DNA from: Pseudomonas rustica
GTDB lineage: Bacteria; Pseudomonadota; Gammaproteobacteria; Pseudomonadales; Pseudomonadaceae
Reading direction: 5' to 3'
Assembly: GCF_018336155.1 (NCBI RefSeq)
Contig: NZ_JAGYHF010000005.1
Location: forward strand, 434,001-498,000
Length of the DNA stretch: 64,000 bases
Shown: in pieces, positions 8,970 through 17,795 of the stretch
How positions within the stretch are numbered: the first letter of the stretch is position 1
How the letters are laid out: each line of letters opens with the position of its first letter
Made by a program: the position numbers and the translations under genes
The notes under the pieces: generated by a model
The model's database searches: none
What the model saw: the letters and a program-made list of their open reading frames with translations, nothing else
What the model was told of the DNA's origin: nothing

Positions 8970-9754
8970 GGTCGGGTTATCCAGGTGATTCGCGGGTAGC
9001 CGTGGAGGGGATGCGCATCGATCAACGCTTCGACGCCGAACACCTCGCGCAGCAATTGTTCAGTGAGGACTTCTTGCGGCGTGCCGCTGGCGACGATGCG
9101 GCCGTGATCGATCACGTACAAACGGTCGCAGAACGCGGCGGCCAAATTCAGGTCGTGGATGCTGGCGAGGGTGCCGATCTTCAGGCGTTTGACCAGTTGC
9201 AGCAATTCGAGCTGATAGCGCGGGTCGAGGTGATTGGTCGGCTCGTCGAGGATCAGCAGTTGCGGTTGTTGAGTCAGGGCGCGGGCGAGAATCACTCGTT
9301 GCTTTTCACCGCCGGAGAGGGTGGCGAAGGCGTGGTCTTCGAAGCCTTCGAGGCCGACGGATTTCAGCGCTTGAGTGGCCAGATCGCGGTCTTCCCGGGT
9401 GTCGCCGTCGAACAGACGTTTGTGCGGCGAGCGGCCCATGGCGACGACCTCTTCGACGGTCAGGCCGAAGGCATCGGGAAACTCCTGCAAGACCACGGCG
9501 ATGCGTTGCGCACACCAGCGTGAGGACTGTTTCCAGACGTTGTGGTGATCGAGTTTTACCTCACCGCTTTCCGGCGGGCTGAAGCGATAGGCGCAGCGCA
9601 GCAGACTGGTTTTGCCGCTGCCGTTGGGGCCGATCAACCCGACGAACTCACCGGCGGCCACCTGCAACGAGGCGTCACGCAGCTGGAACTGGTGATGACA
9701 GTGGCCGTGGCCCAGCGGTGACCAGGCGAGGTCGGTGAGGGTGAGTGAGGTCAT
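8966..9754 (-). CDS. ABC transporter ATP-binding protein (FecE/BtuD type)
   Basis: 262-residue ATPase with Walker A GPNGSGKTS (residues ~40-48), Q-loop VVLQEFPDAFGL, signature TLSGGEKQRVILARAL and Walker B LLILDEPTNHLD. The H-loop is ASIHDLNLA. It energises the FecCD-type permease encoded downstream with four-base overlaps, giving the order ATPase, binding protein, permease. Upstream lies the TonB receptor gene, separated by a composite repeat, so receptor and ABC importer probably form one uptake system. Confidence 0.92.
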   Translation of the reverse strand: MTSLTLTDLAWSPLGHGHCHHQFQLRDASLQVAAGEFVGLIGPNGSGKTSLLRCAYRFSPPESGEVKLDHHNVWKQSSRWCAQRIAVVLQEFPDAFGLTVEEVVAMGRSPHKRLFDGDTREDRDLATQALKSVGLEGFEDHAFATLSGGEKQRVILARALTQQPQLLILDEPTNHLDPRYQLELLQLVKRLKIGTLASIHDLNLAAAFCDRLYVIDHGRIVASGTPQEVLTEQLLREVFGVEALIDAHPLHGYPRITWITRP

Positions 9755-9803
9755 GCGGGTCCGGTGTGATGTTGGTGATTGTGGTGGTTCAGTGAGATTT
9801 TTT

Positions 9804-9964
9804 CCCCCTCACCCCAACCCTCTCCCCCAAGGGGTAGAGGGGGAAAGGGAGCCGATCTTCATGCTGTTCAAACCCTGAGTTCGACTCGGTATTTCAAGTC
9901 GGTGCAACTTGGCCAAACACCTCGGTCAGTCCCCTCTACCTCTGGGAGAGGGCTAGGGTGAGGG
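9804..9964. repeat. Composite ~160-bp repeat of two inverted CCCTCACCCC units
   Basis: Two GC-rich palindromic units in inverted orientation flank a ~90-base spacer. The spacer carries GAGTTCGACTCGGT, TCAAGTCGGTGCAACTTGGCC and CAAACACC, which recur in the same order in the copy at 63739-63886. This suggests the whole unit, not only the palindromes, is the repeated element. It lies between the TonB receptor stop and the ATPase gene. Confidence 0.8.
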
Positions 9965-9977
9965 CAAGGCTTTTCAA

Positions 9978-12101
9978 TCAAAAGGTGTAATCAGCGCTGA
10001 CAAAAAACGAGCGCGGTTCGCCAAGGATCCACTGCTGCCCCACATTGTATTGGCTTTGCGCATACCGGCGGTCAAACAGGTTGTTCACCTGCATGCCCAG
10101 CGTCGTATTGCGCAGCGCTTGCCACGACAACGTCGCATCGACCACGGTGTAACTCGGCAGCTCGTTGCGGTTGGCCATGTCGGCGTAACGCGCATCAACA
10201 TACCGCACACCGGCGCCGGCCTTGAGATCATCGCTGAGCGCTTTGTTCAACCAAAGGTTGGCCGTACGCCTTGGCACGTCCACCGGACGATTGCCGTTAT
10301 ACGACAGCGTCTGGCCGTTCACCACCTCTGAGAAATCGTCGTACTTGGCCTTCACGATCGCCGCGTTCGCTTGCAGTTGCCAGGCGTGCGGCAGTTGCAG
10401 ATCGAGGCTCGCTTCCAGACCGTTAGACGACTGCTGACCCACTTGCTGCTTAAGCGTCGGGTTGCCCGGATCGTCAGTCAGCAGCTTCTTTTTCACAATG
10501 CGATACGCCGCCAATGTGAACTCGCCGCGCTGATCCCAGAACAACTGCTTCATGCCGACTTCAGTCTGGCGTGCCGTCGACAGATCGTATTGCTGCTGGC
10601 TCGGGCTCAGAGAAATCAGCCCGCCAATACCGTCGGTGCTGGTCGCCATCTGGCCGTAGAACGAGGTGTCCGGCGTCAACGCAAACACCAGCCCGGCCTT
10701 CCAGTTGTTGCCGGTCAGGGTCTTGTCGCTCTGACTGCCATCGAGCAGATTATTGCGATCGACGTGCACGTAATCGCGGCGTACACCAGCGACCAGCGAC
10801 CAGCGCTCACTCAGTTGCGTGCGGTTCTCGGCGAACACCGACATCTGTTTGGTGGTGCTGTCGAACTGATCGCGATAAGGGTCGGCGCTCTCGAAAGTGC
10901 CGGCTTGCGGGTGATAGAGATCCACGGCCTGACCGGTCGGCAACACGTCGTTGAACGGCGAGTTGCTGTTGAGCTGGAAGCGGATGCGGTTGTACTCGAC
11001 GCCGCTGACGGTCTGGCTGTCGAGGCCGAACAGCGAGTGTTTGAAGGTGAAGGTCTGACGGTCGCCAACCTGTTCTTGTTTATGGCCGATGCCGAAATAA
11101 CCGCTGCGACTGAGTTGCTGCGTGCCCGCGTCGAAGTTGTAGTTCTCGGCGTTCTGCCAGCGGCGCTGGGCTTTGAGGTAGTACAACTCGTTGCTGGCGC
11201 TGACCGAGTCGTTGATCTGCCAGTCGCTGGTCAGACGCGTCCACTGATCGTTGTAGTGCTGTTTGTCGTCGCGCACGTTGTAGTTCTTGTAACGCAGGCT
11301 GTCCTGCAAATGGCCGTTGATCAACGGCGTGCCGAAGTAGTTTTGCGGGTGCTGATCGCCGTAATCGTGGGCGAGGGTGAACGCCAGATCTTCGCTGGCC
11401 TGCCAGCGCAGGGCCGCGCTGATGAAGTCGCTGGAGGCGTCGCCGTGATCGATCCAGCCGTGGCTGCGCAGACGATTGAGATTGAGGCGATAGCTCAACG
11501 TATCGCTCAGTGAACCGCCGCTGTCGAAGGCCTGCTGTTGGCTGTCGTAAGAGCCATAACCGACGCGCAGATGATTTTCGATGTCGCCCTCGAATGGCTT
11601 CTTCGGAATGACGTTGACCACCGCGCCGGTCGCGCCTTCGCCGTACAACACCGACGCCGGGCCACGCAGCACATCGACACGCTCGACCGACCAAGTGTCG
11701 ACCGGAAACGTGACGGTGCCCATGCCGGTGTACATACGATTACCGTCATACAACTGCATCACCGAACTCTGACCGGTGAAACCGCGCGCCTGCAACGATG
11801 TGCCGCCATCGCCCGGCGTCCCGGTGCGGCTGATGCCGGTGCTGCGCGACACCGCGTCCTGCACGCTGCGATCGCCGCGTGCGCGGACTTGCTCGCCGCT
11901 GAGGCTTTCAACGCTGGCCGGGGTTTGCATGGCGCTGAGGTTCAGCCGCGAACCGGCGGTGGTCGGCGTGGTGAGGCTGACGGTTGCATCGTCAACGGCG
12001 GGCGCGCTGATGGTGCCGGTGGGCAACGTCAGGGGGGCGCTGTCGGCGTGGGCATTGTTCATGGCGAACAGGCAGAGGCTGGACAAGAGGTACTTGTTCA
12101 T
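9978..12101 (-). CDS. TonB-dependent receptor, siderophore-receptor type
   Basis: Outer-membrane gated channel of 707 residues ending in aromatic Phe. A signal peptide (MNKYLLSSLCLFAMNNAHA) precedes a plug domain with SVQDAVSRSTGISRTG, LQARGFTGQSSVMQLYDGNRMYTG, VERVDVLRGPASVLYGEGATGAVVN and IPKKPFEG, then a 22-strand barrel ending YTF. The FTGQ/YDG pattern is that of siderophore-type receptors. Downstream is an ATPase-binding protein-permease importer. The recalled P. aeruginosa equivalent is PA2911, in a block reported as zinc-repressed. A Zur-like inverted repeat and a hairpin lie in the leader. Substrate is unproven. Confidence 0.88.
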   Translation of the reverse strand: MNKYLLSSLCLFAMNNAHADSAPLTLPTGTISAPAVDDATVSLTTPTTAGSRLNLSAMQTPASVESLSGEQVRARGDRSVQDAVSRSTGISRTGTPGDGGTSLQARGFTGQSSVMQLYDGNRMYTGMGTVTFPVDTWSVERVDVLRGPASVLYGEGATGAVVNVIPKKPFEGDIENHLRVGYGSYDSQQQAFDSGGSLSDTLSYRLNLNRLRSHGWIDHGDASSDFISAALRWQASEDLAFTLAHDYGDQHPQNYFGTPLINGHLQDSLRYKNYNVRDDKQHYNDQWTRLTSDWQINDSVSASNELYYLKAQRRWQNAENYNFDAGTQQLSRSGYFGIGHKQEQVGDRQTFTFKHSLFGLDSQTVSGVEYNRIRFQLNSNSPFNDVLPTGQAVDLYHPQAGTFESADPYRDQFDSTTKQMSVFAENRTQLSERWSLVAGVRRDYVHVDRNNLLDGSQSDKTLTGNNWKAGLVFALTPDTSFYGQMATSTDGIGGLISLSPSQQQYDLSTARQTEVGMKQLFWDQRGEFTLAAYRIVKKKLLTDDPGNPTLKQQVGQQSSNGLEASLDLQLPHAWQLQANAAIVKAKYDDFSEVVNGQTLSYNGNRPVDVPRRTANLWLNKALSDDLKAGAGVRYVDARYADMANRNELPSYTVVDATLSWQALRNTTLGMQVNNLFDRRYAQSQYNVGQQWILGEPRSFFVSADYTF

Positions 12102-12128
12102 CGGTGCAGTGGATCACTTCATCAAATG

Positions 12129-12155
12129 AAAAGCCCACGACTTGTGGTCGTGGGC
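12129..12155 (-). terminator. Intrinsic terminator-like hairpin in the TonB receptor leader
   Basis: A perfect 9-bp stem, GCCCACGAC/GTCGTGGGC with a 5-base loop, followed on the minus strand by TTTT. It could end transcription from the PepSY/copper operon upstream. However it lies between the Zur-like box (12172) and the receptor start codon (12101), so if the promoter is at that box the hairpin is part of the receptor leader and could act as an attenuator. Confidence 0.75.
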
Positions 12156-12171
12156 AGAATGGCAAATTCGC

Positions 12172-12184
12172 GTTATACAGTAAC
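12172..12184. promoter_or_regulatory. Zur-like inverted repeat GTTATACAGTAAC
   Basis: A 13-base near-palindrome (GTTA...TAAC) about 70 bases upstream of the receptor start. It resembles the core of proteobacterial Zur boxes (GTTATA-N-TATAAC) but differs at two central positions. Recalled work placing the P. aeruginosa counterpart block under zinc control makes it more plausible. Found by eye only. Confidence 0.4.
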
Positions 12185-12252
12185 ACTAAAAATTGCCGGC
12201 ATATAAGCCCCGGCAGTCTATAGAGCTGTCTAAATCGCGCATCTCGCCTGTT

Positions 12253-13632
12253 TCATGATGAAGTTGAGGCAGATTCAGGTTGGCGACCAAACCGCGACAG
12301 CAGCAGTCGATCCAGCAACCACACCACCACCAGCGAAGCCCCCACCAGCGGAAAAATCACCGCCAGCGCGAGCATGATGACCACGCCGGTTTTCCATTTC
12401 GGCAGGTCATGCCGCAGCGGTGGTACGCCGAATTTGCCCTGTGGCCGACGCTTCCACCAGATCACCACGCCGCTGACGGCGCTGAGCAGAATCATCAGGC
12501 AGATCAGCAACACGACGATCTGATTGAAGGTGCCGAACATCTTGCCTTCGTGGAGCATCACGCCGATTTCGGTGGCGCGGGCAACCGTGCCGTACTGTTC
12601 GAAACGCACATCGGCGAGGACTTTGCCGGTGTACTGATCGACGTGCAGGGTGGCGTCGTTGCGCGGGTCATCGGCGAACACGGCGATGGTGAACACGCCG
12701 GTGGCGGTGGTCGGCAACGTGATGCTGTAGCCAGGTTCGACGTTGCGTCCGGTGGCGATGTTCTGCACGTTTTGCAGGCTGATGGTCGGTGCTGCCGGGC
12801 CTGCGTTGGCGCCACCGTGGGCCATGTGTTCGGCGTGGTCGCCGGACATCGGCATCGGCGTATTTTCCATCGCCCATGGCACGGTCTGGCGCGTGGCGCT
12901 GTTGAGGCTGCGGGCTTCGACGTCGGAGGTCGGCACGTTGTCCCACATCGCTGCCGGGAAGACGTTCCACACCTGCGCGTATTGCTTGCCCCAGAAACCG
13001 GTCCAGGTCATGCCACTGAGCAGCATCACCAGCAGCAATGTCGCGCCCCAGAACCCGGTGACCGCGTGCAGATCCCGCCACAACACACGACCGCGACTGT
13101 TCAGCCGAGGCCACAAAATGCCGGCGGCCTGACCGCGCGGCCACCACAGGAACAACCCGGACACCACCAGCACCACGCCCCAACCGGCGGCCATTTCGAT
13201 GAGACGGTCACCGACGGTGCCGATCATCAATTCGCCGTGAATCGCGCGGGCGATGGCTTGCAGGTTTTGCTTGGCGTCTTGTTCGCCGAGGATGTCGCCG
13301 TGGTACGGGTCGACGAACACGTTGAGTTCGTGACCGGCGTTGGTCACCACAAATTGCGCGCTGCGTTCGGCGTTGACCGGCGGCAGGTATTGGGTGACCT
13401 GGCCTTGTGGATAAGCGCTTTTTACCCGTTGCAGCAAGTCATCGGCCGGGACGCTGTGATGACCGGCGGGGACGTTGAGCAGGCTGCTGTACATCAATGA
13501 ATCGAGCTGCGGTTTGAACAGGTAAATCATGCCGGTCAGGGCCAGCATCACCATAAAAGGGGCGACGAAGAGCCCGGCGTAAAAATGCCAACGCCAGGCC
13601 AGGTTGTAGAAATTCGGTTTGGGCTGATTCAT
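12253..13632 (-). CDS. PepSY-associated transmembrane protein
   Basis: 459 residues from MNQPKPNF. It has the PepSY-TM layout: WRWHFYAGLFVAPFMVMLALTG, a periplasmic PepSY segment, helices around WGVVLVVSGLFLWWPRG and VTGFWGATLLLVMLLSGMTW, a large periplasmic loop, and a C-terminal pair of helices. The loop holds a Met/His-rich patch (MPMSGDHAEHMAHGG near residue 260), which could bind copper. It follows the copper receptor gene on the same strand across a REP element. Related proteins work with TonB receptors as metal-chelate reductases or assembly factors; the exact role here is inferred. Confidence 0.85.
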   Translation of the reverse strand: MNQPKPNFYNLAWRWHFYAGLFVAPFMVMLALTGMIYLFKPQLDSLMYSSLLNVPAGHHSVPADDLLQRVKSAYPQGQVTQYLPPVNAERSAQFVVTNAGHELNVFVDPYHGDILGEQDAKQNLQAIARAIHGELMIGTVGDRLIEMAAGWGVVLVVSGLFLWWPRGQAAGILWPRLNSRGRVLWRDLHAVTGFWGATLLLVMLLSGMTWTGFWGKQYAQVWNVFPAAMWDNVPTSDVEARSLNSATRQTVPWAMENTPMPMSGDHAEHMAHGGANAGPAAPTISLQNVQNIATGRNVEPGYSITLPTTATGVFTIAVFADDPRNDATLHVDQYTGKVLADVRFEQYGTVARATEIGVMLHEGKMFGTFNQIVVLLICLMILLSAVSGVVIWWKRRPQGKFGVPPLRHDLPKWKTGVVIMLALAVIFPLVGASLVVVWLLDRLLLSRFGRQPESASTSS

Positions 13633-13698
13633 CACGTGTGCTCCGCTTGGCTTGGATCTTCTAGTTGTTCATTCAGGTTGCAACACTGCATTCCCTTT

Positions 13699-13784
13699 GG
13701 GAGCGGGCTTGCTCGCGAAAGCGGCGGCACATTCAACATTGATGTCGCCTGGCACGCCGCCTTCGCGAGCAAGCCCGCTCCCAC
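13699..13784. repeat. REP palindrome (GGGAGCGGGCTTGCTCGCGAA type)
   Basis: Outer arms GGGAGCGGGCTTGCTCGCGA and the reverse complement TCGCGAGCAAGCCCGCTCCC, with a short spacer. It is a second Pseudomonas REP family, different from the GTAGGAGC type. It sits between the copper receptor and the PepSY gene. Confidence 0.9.
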
Positions 13785-13802
13785 ATGGGTGGGTGTTGCC
13801 TG

Positions 13803-15923
13803 TCAGAAACTCATGTCCACCTTGCTCCAGAGCGTGCGCCCTGGTTCATTGATGGCTTGCGGGTCGTTGGCCGGGTAGCCGAATCCGGCGTTGCCCGCCA
13901 GGTTCAGGTGTTCGGCGTAAGCCTTGCCGAAGAGGTTGTCGACGCCGCTGCTGACCTTCCAGTTTTTGTTGATCCGGTAGGCACCGTTGAGTGAGAACAC
14001 GCCGAAGCCCGAACTCTTGTCGTAATCCTTGCCGACCACGTTGCCCTTGTTCTGGTCGATACGGTTTTGCGCGGCAACCACCCTCCACAGTGCGCCGGCG
14101 CTCCAGTTGTCTTTGGTATAGGTCAGACCGAAGCGTGCATCCAGCGGCGGCATTTGCGGCAGGGCCGAACCGTCGCTGCTGTTCTTGCCCCAGGCGTAGG
14201 CCAGGGTCGCATCGGTCTTCCAGTTGTCGGTGAGTTGATACGCGGCACCGAGTTCACCACCCATGATTCGCGCGTCGATGTTCTCGGCGCGCGAGGTGCT
14301 CATGCCCATCATTCCCGGGGTGTAATCGAACAGGATGTAATCGCGCACCACGCCGATGTAGCCCGAGGCCCAGGCTTCCAGATCGGCGCTCTTGTAGTTC
14401 ACGCCGAAATCGAACTGCGTGGTTTTCTCCGGTTTGATCGAATCGAACGCGTTGAGCGAACCGACCGGGCCGCTGCTCGCCGAGAACAGCTCCCAGTAAT
14501 CCGGAAAGCGCTGCGCGTGACCGAGGCCGGCGTAGAGCGTGGTCGGGCTGTCAGCGAGGTCATGCTCGTAGCGCACGAAGCCGCTGGGCAGGGTATCGGC
14601 GCGGGTGTCGTCGGCGGTCGGATTGGGGCGGGTCATCATTCCCGAGCCGGTGGTTTGCCGATAATCCTTGGCCGAGGCGCGGTCGACGCGGGCGCCGGTG
14701 ATCAGCCGATCGCGGTCGGCGGCGTACCAGGTCATTTCACCGAACACGCCGTAGTTATGGAAATCGGCGTCCTTGGTGTAGGGCAGATCTTTGTAGGTGT
14801 CGACGCCCATTGAACTGCGCTGGCGATGCTCGTTGGTCTGCGCGTCGAGGCCGGTGATCAGTTGAATGTCGGCCCAACGCCAGGTCGCTTTGATCCGCGC
14901 ACCGAGGGTGCGACGGTCGACATTGGACGCCATGGGCCCGGCCATCATCCCGGTGCCCGACGGCGTGCGCAGGGTGTAGTTGTCCATAACATGGTCGGCG
15001 TAGTTGTAGTAGACCTGCGCTTCGAGTTTCTCCAGCACGTCGGTGATGTTGGATTTTTCGAAGCGCAGACCGAGGCTTTCACGCAGGAATTGCGAGCCGT
15101 CCATGCCGCGCCCAGCGTAGCGTGCTTCGCCGTCGCCCTTGCCGGCGGTGAGTTCGATCAGGGTGTCGGCATCCGGCGTCCAGCCGACCGCGACGTCGCC
15201 GTTCCACTTGTCGTAGCGCGAGGCGACGATGTCGTTGTTGCCGTCGCGGTAATCGTCGGAATGCGCGGTGTTGCCGATCACGCGCACGTAACCCAACGGG
15301 CCACCGGCAGCGGCGTCGACAACCTTGTCGAAGCGCCCGTGAGAACCGGCCAGAACGCTGGCGTTCACCCGCGTGCCGAGTTCGCCGAAGCTCTCCGGTT
15401 CACGATCAAACAACACCGTGCCCGCCGAGGCGCCCGGGCCGTAAAGCACGGTTTGCGGGCCTTTGATCACGGTGAGTTTGTCGTAGGTTTCCGGCGAGAT
15501 GTACGAGGTCGGCGCGTCCATCCGGCCCGGGCAAGCGCCGAGCAGCATGCTGCCGTTGGTGAGGATGTTCAGACGCGAGCCGAACATGCCGCGCAATACC
15601 GGATCGCCGTTGGTGCCGCCATTGCGCACCAGCGCGAAGCCCGGAATGGTTTTCAGATAATCGCCGCCGTCACTCGCCGGCACTGGTTGGCGTGGATCTT
15701 TTGGGTTGGTAACGATGGTCAGCGGTGAGCTCGGCGCGATCGCGGTGATCACCGTTGGACTCAGTTCTTCGTTGTGGCCGGTGTGATCATCGGCCAACAC
15801 CAACGGGGACAGCAGGACGCCGCAAAGGACGGCGCTAGCGTGCCTGAAACGAATCCGTGATTCGTTCAAAGCGAAGGATGCCGGGGCGGAACCCGAGCGT
15901 GAAACAGCAGCAAACCTGGACAT
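13803..15923 (-). CDS. TonB-dependent copper receptor, OprC type
   Basis: Outer-membrane copper receptor of 706 residues. The start was set at MSRFAAVSRSG (15923); a long basic signal region leads to LCGVLLSPLVLADDHTGHNEELSP. Plug motifs include LVRNGGTNGDPVLRGMFGSRLNILTNG, LGACPGRMDAPTSYISPETYD and KGPQTVLYGPGASAGTV, which are the OprC/NosA signature. Many Met and His residues line the chain (SGTGMMAGPMAS, TPGMMGMSTS), fitting copper binding. It ends VDMSF. Upstream genes encode two DUF2946 proteins and a PCu(A)C chaperone; a PepSY protein follows. Confidence 0.92.
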   Translation of the reverse strand: MSRFAAVSRSGSAPASFALNESRIRFRHASAVLCGVLLSPLVLADDHTGHNEELSPTVITAIAPSSPLTIVTNPKDPRQPVPASDGGDYLKTIPGFALVRNGGTNGDPVLRGMFGSRLNILTNGSMLLGACPGRMDAPTSYISPETYDKLTVIKGPQTVLYGPGASAGTVLFDREPESFGELGTRVNASVLAGSHGRFDKVVDAAAGGPLGYVRVIGNTAHSDDYRDGNNDIVASRYDKWNGDVAVGWTPDADTLIELTAGKGDGEARYAGRGMDGSQFLRESLGLRFEKSNITDVLEKLEAQVYYNYADHVMDNYTLRTPSGTGMMAGPMASNVDRRTLGARIKATWRWADIQLITGLDAQTNEHRQRSSMGVDTYKDLPYTKDADFHNYGVFGEMTWYAADRDRLITGARVDRASAKDYRQTTGSGMMTRPNPTADDTRADTLPSGFVRYEHDLADSPTTLYAGLGHAQRFPDYWELFSASSGPVGSLNAFDSIKPEKTTQFDFGVNYKSADLEAWASGYIGVVRDYILFDYTPGMMGMSTSRAENIDARIMGGELGAAYQLTDNWKTDATLAYAWGKNSSDGSALPQMPPLDARFGLTYTKDNWSAGALWRVVAAQNRIDQNKGNVVGKDYDKSSGFGVFSLNGAYRINKNWKVSSGVDNLFGKAYAEHLNLAGNAGFGYPANDPQAINEPGRTLWSKVDMSF

Positions 15924-16007
15924 GACAATTTCCATCAAACAGTCGTAAACGACACGGCCGGCAGCCTGAAGCTGTCTTCTCAACCGTGTGCAATCAAAGG
16001 TGCGTGT

Positions 16008-16454
16008 TTACGCTGCGATGGGTGGTGCGCGGCTGCGGGCGCCGGGGAAGAAGGTTTGCCGGGCGTGGCCCAGGCGCGGGGAGGGCGGAGTGAAAGTGTT
16101 GAGTGGCGGGATGTTGAAGGCGACGAAATCGCCGCCGCCGGTCAGTGCCGGGCAATTGAACAGCAGGCTGCAATAGCCGCATTTTTCCCACAGCACGTGG
16201 TGCGAGGATTGTGGCGGGCAATGTTCGGCGCTGGGTTTCGCGTCATGTCCGGAGTGATCCATCCCCGGCATGTCCATCGACATGTCCATGCTCATTGGCA
16301 GGGAGGTCGAGGCGTGTTGATCCATCGGCATCGACTGAGAAATCAGTGGGCCGATGAAAATCATCAACATGGCGAACAGGGCGATCCAGCTGCCGCGAGT
16401 CAGGTGTTCAGTCTGACGGCGTGGCGCGGAGGGCCTGGCGCTCAGCGGGCGCAT
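16008..16454 (-). CDS. DUF2946 family protein (copper-associated)
   Basis: 148 residues with one N-terminal membrane segment (WIALFAMLMIFIGPLIS). A Met/Asp/His-rich stretch follows (SMDMSMDMPGMDHSGHD), then the DUF2946 core HVLWEKCGYCSLLFNCPAL with a C-x2-C pair. Such sequences suit copper binding in the periplasm. It lies between the PCu(A)C chaperone gene and the copper receptor. The other family member is at 17004-17402. Molecular function is unknown. Confidence 0.8.
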   Translation of the reverse strand: MRPLSARPSAPRRQTEHLTRGSWIALFAMLMIFIGPLISQSMPMDQHASTSLPMSMDMSMDMPGMDHSGHDAKPSAEHCPPQSSHHVLWEKCGYCSLLFNCPALTGGGDFVAFNIPPLNTFTPPSPRLGHARQTFFPGARSRAPPIAA

Positions 16455-16475
16455 GGGCGGAATCTGCCGGAAGGC

Positions 16476-16955
16476 TTACTGAGCGTGCGCGTGAGCCTGC
16501 GTGGTTTCCGGGGGCTTCTTCTGCACCGAAACTTCGACGGTGACGTCGCCGGCCTTCTCGAAATGCATCGTCAGCGGGAATTGCTTGCCGTCCGTGAGCA
16601 GGCTGCGATCAGTCGGGTTGAGCAGCATCACGTGATAGGCCATCGGCGCAAATATCACGTTGCCGCCAGCAGGGATTTCCACGCTCGGCACCTGCTGCAT
16701 CTTCATCAGATCGCCCTGCATCACATGCTCATGCAACTGCGCTTGGGGGGCGATCGGCGAGTCGACGCTGAGCAAGCGGTCAGCCGCTTTGCCGCCGTTG
16801 TGAATCACGAAATACGCCGCTACGGTCGGCGCATTCGGTGGTAACTCCTGCGACCACGGGTGGGCGATTTCAATCTCGCCAGCCTTGTATTCGTGGGCAT
16901 TGGCGAAGCACGCGGGCAGCAACAGCGCAGCGATGACGATGAGTTTGTTCAACAT
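16476..16955 (-). CDS. Periplasmic copper chaperone PCu(A)C
   Basis: 159 residues with a signal peptide (MLNKLIVIAALLLPACFANA). The PCu(A)C copper site is visible: HEHVMQGDLMKMQQV, then PMAYHVMLL, giving the His, Met, His, Met ligands of the family. A C-terminal His-rich tail (QAHAHAQ) could add copper affinity. Known members carry Cu(I) to cytochrome oxidase. Position between two DUF2946 genes and upstream of the copper receptor fits a copper acquisition operon. Confidence 0.9.
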   Translation of the reverse strand: MLNKLIVIAALLLPACFANAHEYKAGEIEIAHPWSQELPPNAPTVAAYFVIHNGGKAADRLLSVDSPIAPQAQLHEHVMQGDLMKMQQVPSVEIPAGGNVIFAPMAYHVMLLNPTDRSLLTDGKQFPLTMHFEKAGDVTVEVSVQKKPPETTQAHAHAQ

Positions 16956-17003
16956 GGCAGTTCTCCAGAACGATTTGAAACGCAGGTCAATTGCGAGAAC
17001 AAA

Positions 17004-17402
17004 TCAAACCAGAGGAGAGGCGCGGGGATTGAGGCTCGGCCATTGCTGGCGCGGAGTAGGGGTTTGCAGTGAGAGCGGCGCGACGCTGTGATTGCTTTCA
17101 TAGCGGGCGAAATACAGCTGCGGCGAATGGCCCGGCAACGCCACCAATGGCGCAGAACCCGAGCAACACCAGCAATGCTGCATGTTGGAATGCGTGTCGT
17201 TGGCCGGCGCCTTCTGCTCGGTGGAACCGATGTTGATCGCGACCATCTTCGTCCCGCTGCCGGTGCAGAAACTGCTCCACAGCAACTGTTCGGCCGGTGA
17301 ATTGGCCGCCTGCGCCATCGCCCCCGTCATCGGCATGGCGAGCATATTGAACAGCACTGCAAAGCAGGCGATCCAGGCAAATGCTAGCCGTTGTCGGTTC
17401 AT
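17004..17402 (-). CDS. DUF2946 family protein, first gene of copper operon
   Basis: 132 residues beginning with a hydrophobic signal or anchor (LAFAWIACFAVLFNMLAMPMTGA). The core QLLWSSFCTGSGTKMVAI and later NMQHCWCCSGSAPLVALPGH match the DUF2946 pattern, with the pair C-W-C-C as likely metal ligands. Its partner at 16008 has C-G-Y-C at the matching place. It probably heads the operon DUF2946, PCu(A)C, DUF2946, OprC-type receptor, PepSY. Function unknown beyond the copper context. Confidence 0.78.
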   Translation of the reverse strand: MNRQRLAFAWIACFAVLFNMLAMPMTGAMAQAANSPAEQLLWSSFCTGSGTKMVAINIGSTEQKAPANDTHSNMQHCWCCSGSAPLVALPGHSPQLYFARYESNHSVAPLSLQTPTPRQQWPSLNPRASPLV

Positions 17403-17501
17403 GGGAGAGATCCATTGGGTGGGCGATCAGGCGCGGGCTATTTAGCCTGATCAGGGCCGATAAGTAAAAAAGCGTCGTGCGGTTTGGTGTCGCAGCGTTT
17501 T

Positions 17502-17792
17502 TCAAGACGCTACGGCATGCAACCTCATACCGAGTGCCTTCATGACTTTCATGATAGTTGCGAATTCAGGGTTGCCAGTGCTACTCAGCGCTTTATAGAG
17601 ACTTTCGCGACCCAAACCTGCATCCCGTGCCACTTGCGTCATGCCTTGAGCGCGGGCGATGTCATTGAGTGCTGCACGGATCAGAACGCCATCGCCTTCA
17701 TCGTCGTCAAAACAGGCGTCTAGATATGCCGCCATGTCCTCGGGAGTTTTGAGGTATTCGGCAGCGTCAAAACGGGCGAATTCTTCGGTCAT
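17502..17792 (-). CDS. Addiction-module antidote, HTH type (HigA-like)
   Basis: 96 residues. The N-terminal half (FDAAEYLKTPEDMAAYLDACFDD) matches the putative addiction-module antidote family, and residues ~50-90 form an HTH domain (MTQVARDAGLGRESLYKALS). It would bind and neutralise the RelE-type toxin encoded just upstream and repress its own promoter. The toxin gene comes first, with three bases between the genes, which is the HigBA-like order. Confidence 0.88.
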   Translation of the reverse strand: MTEEFARFDAAEYLKTPEDMAAYLDACFDDDEGDGVLIRAALNDIARAQGMTQVARDAGLGRESLYKALSSTGNPEFATIMKVMKALGMRLHAVAS

Positions 17793-17795
17793 GAT

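Noticed and set aside
9755..9977. Cobalamin riboswitch or CRISPR-like repeats near the TonB receptor
   Set aside because: The repeats are two inverted palindromes of the composite element and there is no regular spacing.
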